A program made the translations under genes and the position numbers. A DNA stretch of 64,000 bases from CALXXL01 sp034926605. GTDB taxonomy: Bacteria; Verrucomicrobiota; Lentisphaeria; Victivallales; Victivallaceae. Each line of letters opens with the position of its first letter. The first letter of the stretch is position 1. The stretch spans positions 1 through 64,000 of the forward strand of contig JAYFQV010000004.1 in the NCBI GenBank assembly GCA_034926605.1. Reading direction: 5' to 3'. The notes under the pieces were generated by a model that ran no database searches, was not told the DNA's origin, and saw only the letters and a list, made by a program, of their open reading frames with translations. This document shows positions 15,361-24,100 of the stretch, one piece after another.

Positions 15361-16209
15361 ATGAAAAACAATTTAATGCTCCATTATACTTCGCTCCCAG
15401 CAGGCATAGCAATTATTAGTACAGGGATAATGCGAATGATTCAAGCCTTCTATCTGCTAGATGATTTCGAAGTCGTAAACCCTCGTGACAAGATAAGAGA
15501 TAGCATTCTCCGTTATTCTTGCGCCAATAGATATAGAAAATTTCAGCAATATATACTTAATGGGTTAAACAGTTTCAGTGAATTCTCCATATATACATCC
15601 TCTTTTAGCGCAAATTATGATGATCCGTATATGTGGAAGCATTACACGCCTGATTCTGGGGGGGTGGCGCTCGTATTCGATTTTAATGAACTACTGAAGG
15701 GGTTTATCTATGAGAATATTCCGGATGGGACATATGATCCAGAAAGAAGAATCGTTTCGGGCAGTAATGGCAGTTTCACCTGTGTTAGTTGCCCAGGTAT
15801 TGTAAAGTGCCAATATGACGCATCAATAGTTCAAAAATACTGCGATACCATGATAGATGGCTGGTTCTCTAAACCAATTGGTAGTATGTCTTTGGCAGAG
15901 GCGTTCGAAAATGAGAATATTTGGACACTTGCAAGACCATTACTGAGTAATTCCATATATAACTTTATAATTGCCGTAAAAGATCCAAGTTATAATGTCG
16001 AAGCAGAATGGCGATGGGTAAATATTCGACCAAACTCTATTTTCTTCCGGGAATATAAAGATGAAAAAAATCGACCATATGTAATTGGGAAATTTTTACC
16101 CACCGCAATAAAAGAAATTCTAATATCGCCCCATGGGGACAAGGATAATACAAGACGTATCCTTGAGGACCTCAGGCAAAAATATAATTTATCCTATCGC
16201 CTTAAATAA
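15361..16209 (+). CDS. DUF2971 domain protein, accessory cargo
   Basis: 282 aa. LMLHYTSLPAGIAIISTGIM at the N-terminus, IYTSSFSANYDDPYMWKHYT near residue 80, GGVALVFDF after it, and a late WRWVNI segment follow the DUF2971 pattern (HYT... asFS...d...MW.hYad...G..l.Fd). The function of the family is not settled; members are common in mobile and defence-associated loci. Soluble, with no signal peptide. Low GC, own promoter and lone plus-strand orientation within the element mark it as cargo. The Shine-Dalgarno is weak (AAAGG about ten bases upstream). A defence role is only a guess. Confidence 0.75.
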   Translation: MKNNLMLHYTSLPAGIAIISTGIMRMIQAFYLLDDFEVVNPRDKIRDSILRYSCANRYRKFQQYILNGLNSFSEFSIYTSSFSANYDDPYMWKHYTPDSGGVALVFDFNELLKGFIYENIPDGTYDPERRIVSGSNGSFTCVSCPGIVKCQYDASIVQKYCDTMIDGWFSKPIGSMSLAEAFENENIWTLARPLLSNSIYNFIIAVKDPSYNVEAEWRWVNIRPNSIFFREYKDEKNRPYVIGKFLPTAIKEILISPHGDKDNTRRILEDLRQKYNLSYRLK

Positions 16210-16365
16210 AAATTGTTTATCCTGTATTACGTGAACCAATTTTGTTAAAGCTCTCAGTTGCTTGGGGCGAACCACCGATTCATGAAATAATATCTTACCT
16301 CAAGACCTGCGTGGTATTCATATTCTATTCCTTCTTAAAACTAGCACATCGATGCACGTATTGTG

Positions 16366-17787
16366 CTACGGCTTCTCGGACGCTTCGGACGCTTTGCTGA
16401 TACTATCGAGAACAGTTTTTAACTGCGCAGGGCTCAGCGCATTCAGCTTATCGGTTATCTGGGTGATAATGGGCGCGGAATCCTCCACTGCGCTAGCAGA
16501 CTCTATCCGAGGCAGCGTGGCAATCGCGTCCTGCTTGGACTCATTCGATATATGGCTGTAATGACGAGTCATGGCGGGATTACCATGCCCGACGATCTCC
16601 GACACTATCGCCAATGGAACTCCGCTATTGGCGCAAAAACTCACGAAGCTGTGACGAAAACTGTGCAGGCTGTATTTATTCGCGGCCAACTTGCGTCTTC
16701 CATTAAAATTGGAAACCGTGGTCTCATTACCGGTGGCGTACTGGATGATCTTCATAACATCCTTCTGTATCCCGAAATGGTTTGTCTGATAGCGATGCGC
16801 CACTTTCGGCAGGATATAGTCTTCGCCCGATATGTTTTGAGTACGCCATTCCAGGGCATTCTGCAAGGCAAATAACAGATTGGGATGGATAGGCAACGAA
16901 ACCATTCTGCCATTGGTCTTATTGGCGGTTTTACGTGGTATATACGATATCTGACTCTTGGACAGATCCACGTTCTCCCAAGTCATCAGGCATCCATCCT
17001 GGCCACGGCATCCGGTCCAGCAGCACAAATTCAACAACACGCACATCTCATCCGAATATAACGGCTTATATTGTCTGCGAACCTTGACGCGCTTACGGAC
17101 ACGCCCCGGAGTTAACCGCTCCACTTCCGTCTCATAGAAGAACCCGGTTTTGAACCCTTCAAAGATGGCGGTGACTTCCTCCGGGGTAAACTCACGTCGA
17201 CTTGCAATCAACTCGGTTTTCTTTTCGATTCCGGCAAATGGGTTGGTCTCAAGCGCTGCCGGTTTGATAAGGTAACGAAATATGGTTCGCAACCCGGCCA
17301 GATAGACATTATAGGTTCTGGCGGAAACACCGGTATTCCAAACCGACGCAAAATACTCTTCGGCTATATCCGATTCTATATGGCTGACGAGAGTAATTTC
17401 AGGATGGTTGTCCGTAAGCCAGTGGCAGAACACGTTGAATTCGCGTTCCCTATCATGCAGACTCTTGGCGGACAACTCAGGTCTGTCTTGCCTTAGAAAC
17501 GTTTCCCACGCCTTTTCTACGGTCAATCCTGATTGCCTGCGCAACTTCTTGGCTTCCGCCACCTGAACAGCCATTTCAGCCTTGCTGTTTGCCGCCAGAA
17601 TCTGCTTATAGCCGTTGGCGGCTTTTTCGGCAGACACTTGACTGGTACAAGGATTGCCGTCGACGTCACGCAGCATCTTAACCTTGGCGACTCCATTTAT
17701 ACGGGCCTTCAGATACCACCGTTTGCCATCCTTATAAACAGAGCCGCTGCCTTTCTCCCGAGTCTTCAATTGCGTTTTGCTGGCCAT
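16366..17787 (-). CDS. Tyrosine recombinase (integrase)
   Basis: 473 aa from the ATG at 17787 (an in-frame TTG lies nine bases upstream). N-terminal arm-binding-like region (GSVYKDGKRWYLKARING), SAM-like core-binding domain about residues 88-190, then the catalytic domain with Arg261 (TGCRGQD), a Lys near 286-290 (PRKTANK), HSFRH (H375, R378), GHG (H401) and Tyr410 (RHYSH). All catalytic residues are present. The gene reads away from a tRNA-Arg 3' fragment 120 bases behind its start, the usual arrangement for an element that integrates into a tRNA. The last codons (SKASEASEKP) are written with GCGTCCGAAGCGTCCGA, the same motif as the ends of the repeat at 3130-3296. Confidence 0.93.
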   Translation of the reverse strand: MASKTQLKTREKGSGSVYKDGKRWYLKARINGVAKVKMLRDVDGNPCTSQVSAEKAANGYKQILAANSKAEMAVQVAEAKKLRRQSGLTVEKAWETFLRQDRPELSAKSLHDREREFNVFCHWLTDNHPEITLVSHIESDIAEEYFASVWNTGVSARTYNVYLAGLRTIFRYLIKPAALETNPFAGIEKKTELIASRREFTPEEVTAIFEGFKTGFFYETEVERLTPGRVRKRVKVRRQYKPLYSDEMCVLLNLCCWTGCRGQDGCLMTWENVDLSKSQISYIPRKTANKTNGRMVSLPIHPNLLFALQNALEWRTQNISGEDYILPKVAHRYQTNHFGIQKDVMKIIQYATGNETTVSNFNGRRKLAANKYSLHSFRHSFVSFCANSGVPLAIVSEIVGHGNPAMTRHYSHISNESKQDAIATLPRIESASAVEDSAPIITQITDKLNALSPAQLKTVLDSISKASEASEKP

Positions 17788-17858
17788 CTTTTCCAATCCA
17801 TTACACTGTTTGACGCTCTTTCATAATATCTGCCATAAATCTACATCATACATGGTGA

Positions 17859-17880
17859 ATGGTCAAGTAATGGTCAAGTA
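17859..17880 (+). repeat. Tandem 11-bp direct repeat beside the att site
   Basis: ATGGTCAAGTA twice in a row, between the integrase start and the tRNA fragment. A second tandem pair (GTGCCATTTG twice, 17984-18003) lies on the other side. This resembles arm-type integrase or excisionase binding sites. Confidence 0.6.
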
Positions 17881-17905
17881 AAATATCAAAATAAGCTCAT
17901 AAACC

Positions 17906-17956
17906 ACCTGCCTTCTAAGCAGTTGGTCGTGGGTTCAATTCCCGCCCGGGGTACCA
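17906..17956 (+). other. Attachment-site candidate: 3' half of tRNA-Arg(UCU)
   Basis: The segment reads as a tRNA from the anticodon arm onward: stem CCTGC/GCAGT (four of five pairs), loop CTTCTAA with anticodon TCT, variable TGGTC, T-arm GTGGG-TTCAATT-CCCGC, then CCGGGGTA and encoded CCA. The 5' half is missing: no complementary ACCCCGG acceptor strand or D-arm precedes it. This is the copy of the target left at one end of an element that inserted into the tRNA 3' part. The intact gene should lie at the other end of the element, outside what I could find here. Confidence 0.8.
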
Positions 17957-18097
17957 TTTTTACGCCCGGAAAGCCCCTTCCGAGTGCCATTTGGTGCCAT
18001 TTGAAACATTCGATATATCTCGGGAAAGTCGTCCGAAGCCGCAGAAGACACTTTTGCTTTAATGCATCTGACAATAATATTTTAAGAATCAAATATT

Positions 18098-18140
18098 ATT
18101 GCACTGCGCGTCATTGATCTTATCTGACGCGCAGTGCAAT
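18098..18140 (-). terminator. Long perfect hairpin after gene B
   Basis: ATTGCACTGCGCGTCA and its exact complement are separated by 11 bases. It lies just beyond the stop of gene B. There is no poly-T, but the 16-bp perfect stem is a strong transcript-end structure and could work in both directions. Confidence 0.65.
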
Positions 18141-18162
18141 ATTTATGACACACCCTTGCCTG

Positions 18163-21100
18163 CTATGCCAGCATTGCCTTCGTCAAACTATCATCGGCTT
18201 TCCAATCCATAGATGCGGTCGGAATGCCCTGAGCGGGACTTGCCCACGTCAACCTCAGTTCATCATCATTGATCCCCAGAGAGAACACATAGCCATTTAT
18301 CGTTGCCGTACCGCCTATGCCCAAATTGGTAGTGGTGTTATCCATGGACAGGCTGAAGGTATCGCTGGCATCCAGATCGCTCAACAACTCCGCGGTAGAC
18401 TCCAGCAACACGAAACTTCCCTTGCTGCCGCTCAATGCATTATCGTCAATATTGATTTCCCGGATAGCCGAATTCGCGCCTATACCCAAAACGCCGCTGG
18501 TCTGCCGCCATAGTCCAGTTCCGGTTGAAACTTTATCAATTACAAAATCAAACCTGCCGATTCCCGAGAAATTCTCCGCCAGCGTAAATTTGACGGAACT
18601 TCCGGCATTGAATGTCAAGGCGCTAAAATTCAGTATGGTGGCATTGAAATCACCGCTAAAATCACTGAATACCAAGTTTTTCGCACCAGCAACCGTAACG
18701 CCGGCACTGCCTAGCGCATTCAAGGTATCTGAAAAACTCAGGAGAGCTCCCTGCCCGGAGAATATTGCGGATACATCACCGGATATTGCCACTGTTCCAT
18801 TGTTCACCGCGATTCCGCCGACAAAGATCGATGATGAAAATGTGGTTTGAGTTGTCGCGTTTACAGTAAGCGACACGCTTCCGGCAAGAGCGGTTCCGGC
18901 ATCGGCATAGCCGCCCACTCCGACATTGTCGCCATAGCTGCCGCCATTAAGCCTCACCGACACCGAACCGACCTCAGATACGCTGCCAGCAAGATCGGCA
19001 CGCCCGCCACCGACCAGATATGCAATATTTGAGTCGGTGGATTCGATGCGGGAACTTGCCACATATGCATATGCGCCCGCACCGGCATAACTGCCGCCGA
19101 TCAGAATGCTCAAAGTGGAGTAAGAGGTTACCGTAGTTGTAACAGTTCCATTGATCGTATCACTTGTCCCGGAACCATAGCAGAATGAGCCGCCATATGC
19201 CTGTCCATCCACCGCCGCCGCCGCGAACAACACATTGATCGTTGCAGTGCAGGATGCGGTGGTTCCGGCATTATTGCTGCAGGCGCCGCCGTAAATATTA
19301 CCGCGATACGCCGTTAAGGTATTGCTCAAGGACAGGGACAATGTCTTGCCGCTTGCGACATGGGCATAGCCGAGCAAATATGCGACATAGGTTTTTGCGC
19401 CATTGCAATTGGTCATATTTACCGTGATATCTCCGTTCACGAAAACTCCGGAACCACCGCCGGCATATAGATACCCGACCAACCCGCCATCGATATTGAT
19501 CAGAATATTACCATTGACGGTTCCCTGAACGCCACCGGCGAAAAGATACCGGATGGCGGAATTTTTTCCGGAGAAATTGACATTGCCCGTAAGTGTTGCA
19601 TTCGATTGGCACCCTGCATATATACAGCCGCTTATGGCGGCGCCTGACGCATTGAGCCAGATATTCCCGGTGAAATCCTGACCGACACCGTGGATGTCCT
19701 GACTGTATGTTGCTCCGGCAACAAAGATTGCACCATAATTGGACTGATCTATATAGTAGCATTTGCTTTTGCAAATCGTTGCGTTGTCCGCCTGAACCGC
19801 ATACAACTTCTTGAACGGATCAAGCGAACCGCCAAACATGCCGCTCCATGAAGCGGAGACCAGCTTGCCGACCGTGAGTACCAACTGCGATGAAGTGTCA
19901 ACATCCAATAGCAAGATACACGATCTTGCGGCATTGCGATAACAGTTGGATAGGTTCAAACTGAACATCGGCACTTCGTTGTCCACATCCGCTTCAACCA
20001 ACAGCCCGTCGAACTTGGTACAGAAATCTTCCGCATTCCCAGCCAGCAGATAGCGACCGGACGGTTCCGAGCCGGAGACATTGATGGTGAAATCGGTGCT
20101 GGAAGCGAACCGATCGATATCGTCAATCATCGGAAGATCGGTGCAATATGGCTGGTTCTCAACCCGGAATGCAATGGTATTGCCTGCGAAGTTATTGACA
20201 TCTGAATCAAGCAGCAACCGGCCGCCGGTACAAATAGTGGTGGTGGAAGCATTGGCCAACACCGCGCCGGCGAATAGCGTCATGCTGCCTCCGCTTTTGA
20301 TTATGGTACCGCTGGCGATACCGCCGGAGTAAACATACATCTTGCCGGCAGAGGAAATCACCGCGTCGAGAGTGGTTACGCCATTGCGGATATATTGATA
20401 TCCGCCGGAATATATCCTGAACCCGGAGGCAACGCCGGCGGACAGCAGGAACGTCGCGCTGTTGTCCGAATATTTACCGGTAACCCAAGCCGCGTCGCCC
20501 ACGCCGAAATAAAAATTGACGTTTCCGCCAACTGCCGCCTCCACTGCTATCGCTGAACCACTGGCACAAACCTCCAATGCCCCACCGTTGGCAATGGCGG
20601 TATTTTGGGCGATTCCATCATTGCCGATGTATTGCGATCCGCCGCGGGAGATGATCGTATCATTCGCGATGCCGCCGGAGGAAACATACTGATGCCCGCC
20701 GCTGGAGATGATCGTGCCGTTCGCGATACCGCCGGAGGAAACATACTGATGCGTATAATACCCGCCGCCGATCCGGAATCCCGAAGCAATGCCGCCGGAA
20801 AAACTGAAACTCGTATTGTATTCCGCATATGACCCGGTCACCAATGCGGTATCTCCTCCGATAACATCGACACTTATCATGCCACCTTTTTCCACCCGGA
20901 CATTTAGGGAAGACCCGTCGGAGTAAACATACTGATACCCGCCGCTGGAGATGATCGTGCCGTTCGCCATTCCGCCGGAGTAAACGCGCTGATCCCCGCC
21001 GAGGGAGATGATAGTGCCGTTCGCCATTCCACCGGAGGAAACGTCCTGATACCCGCCGCTGGAGATGACCGTTCCATTCGCCATTCCGCCGGAGTAAACG

Positions 21101-24100
21101 CGCTGATACCCGCCGCTGGAGATGACCGTACTGTTCGCGATCCCGCCAGAGAAAACATTCTGATGCGTATAATACCCGCCGCCGAGCCGGAACCCGGAAG
21201 CGACACCGCCGGAAAGGCTGAAACTTGTATTGTGTTCAGTATAAACTCCGGTTACCAGTGTGGAACCCCCACCATAGACATCAACATAAATTTCCCCGCC
21301 TTTTTCCACTCGGACATCTATGGAAAAGCCACCGTAAGATACATTCTGATACCCACCACTGGAGATGATTGTTCCATTCGCGATCCCGCCGGAAGAAATA
21401 CTCTGAAACCCGCCGGAAGAGATGATAGTAGCATTTGCTATCCCTTTGGAGGTAACATACTGATTACTGCCGCTGAAGATAATCGTGTCATTCGCGGTCC
21501 CGCAGGGACAAACCCATTGACCATAATAATGGTAATAATAATAATCACCATATCCACGAGAGATTATAGTGTTATTTGCGATCCCGCCGGAGTAAACGTA
21601 TTGATCCCCGCCGAGGGAGATGATAGTAGCATTTGCAATCCCACCACAGGAAACTATCTGAGACCTGCCGCTGGAGATACGGAACCCGGAGGCTATACCG
21701 CCGTAAAAGCTGAAACTCGTATTGTATTCAACATAAACCCCGGTCACCAAAGTCGAATCATCTTCTCTGATTATATTAAAATAGCCATTAATTATCCCCC
21801 CTTGTGCCACTTGAACATTCAGAGAAGAACCGCCGGAGTAAACATACTGAGACCCGCCGCTGGAGAGACGAAATCCGGAAGCAATGCCGCTGGAAAAACT
21901 GAAACCAGTATTGTATTCCGCATATGACCCGGTCACCAATGCGGTATCTCCTCCAATAACATCGACACTAATCTTCCCGCCTTTTTCCACTCGGACATTT
22001 AGAGAAGATCCGCCGGAGAATACCCTCTGAGACCCGCCGCTGGAGATGACCGTGCCATTCGCGATTCCGCCGGAGTAAACCCCCTGCCCCCCGCCGCCGG
22101 AAAAAATCGTGCCATTCGCGATCCCGCCGGAGGAAACATACTGATACCCGCCGCAGGAGATGACCGTGCCATTCGCGATTCCGCCGGAGGAAACGTACTG
22201 CCTACCGCCGGAAGAGCTATAAGTTATGCTGGAGACATACTGACTTCCCCCACTTGTGATGATAGTTCCGTTCGCAACGCCCCCTGCGTAAACGCGCTGA
22301 CTCATGCCGCCGGCAACACAGACCCCGGAAGCAATTCCGCTGGAAAGGCTGAAACTTGTATTGTATTCTGTATAAATTCCAGTAACCCGTGTTGAACTGC
22401 TGCCACAAACAGCACTGACATAAATGTAGCCGCCCGCTTCCACTTGAATATCTATTGAAGAACCGCCGCCGCGAACTATCTGACACCCGCCAGAATAAAT
22501 CACAGTTTCATATGCCCGCCCGCCAGAAGAGACATATTCCCATCCTCCACTATAAATTGTAACATTGCGCGTTGTGCCACCGGAACTAACTCCAACGTAA
22601 TCGCCAGAAGCAATAGCGATATTACTCACCGTTTGTCCGGAAGATACGCTATCGCTATATGTCGCACCGCTATATACCGCATTGATATATAACCCATTGC
22701 CGCCAAGGTACAAGGAGTAAGTAATATCAGCATACTCAAACGAACCATCCACCGTTAGTGACCCGACATCAATACCACCAACGGAAATATTGACACTCTG
22801 ACTGAACGATGAAGCACCGGATGCAAGGCAATATTCTCCACATTGCCCCGTATCTATTTCAACCGTATAGCTTGCGTTTGAAATACAATCTATATTATAA
22901 ATACGGCCCAAAACACAATACAGACTATAATCACACCGCAATACCAATTCAGCTCCAGATGCCTCAACCCTACCGCAAGCCGACAAGGTTCCTGAAAGCA
23001 TAATCGTGCCGGATAAAATACCACCGGAATTTACATACATATGTCCGCCACTGGAAATAATCGTATTATAAGCCACACCGCCGGAGCAGACATATTGGCC
23101 TCCGTCTGACGAAATAATGGTATTGTATGCCACGCCACCTGATGAAACATGTTGGTAGACGCCACACGAAATAACGGTATTGTATGCCACGCCACCTGAT
23201 GAAACATGTTGGGGGCCGCCATACGAAATAACGGTATTGTATGCCATGCCACCAGAGTAGACATATTGGCATCCACCGCACAAGACAACGGTATCTCGCG
23301 CCACCCCCCCGGAAGAGATGTTCTGGCTTCCGCCGCTGGAAATTCTGAACCCGGAAGCCACCCCGCCTGCAAGTGAAAAACTTGTATTTTCATCAAGATA
23401 ACAACCGTTTACCACCGCGCCATCAGCGCCCACCACATCTACATTGACTCTTGCGCCTTCAGAAACCTGTACCCCGATGGCCGAGCCGCCCAATGCCACA
23501 TACAATACTCCTTTTGAGACTATCGTATCGCTTGCAACTCCATCGGAATATACACACTGAGACCCTCCGGAGATAACGGTATCAAATGCGATGCCACCGG
23601 AGGAAACGTACTGGCTGCCGCTACTATATATAATCGCCTCTATCGAATTGCCGCCGATAACATGTTGCAACCCGCTTGATATCAAGGTTGCGCTCGCTTC
23701 GCCGCCACCTGAAATATATTGTGAACCGCCAGAAATCACCGTATTATAGGCAAATGCGCCACTGCCGACATGCTGCCAATCCCCGTACGACAGGTGAAAT
23801 CCGTCGGCAATTCCAGAATTTATGGAAAAAGTTGTTCCATCTTTCAAATATGTACCGCTTAAACAAACCGCATCCGACGTAACATAAGTATTTACATGCC
23901 CGCCATCCGAAACCAGAATACCGGTAGCAGAGCCCCCATAGTATATCAATTCCCCATCATCCTGTACCGTGGTTCCAGTAACGATCCCTCCGATATAAAT
24001 ATTCTGAGTGCCGCCGCCTTCGATCGTTGTACCACTGGCAAAACCACCGCTGGAAATATTCTGAATGCCCCTTGACTCTATCTTGGTTCCACTTGCTTGT

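Noticed and set aside
17906..17956. Complete tRNA-Arg gene
   Set aside because: The 5' acceptor strand and D-arm are absent upstream, so it cannot fold into a tRNA.
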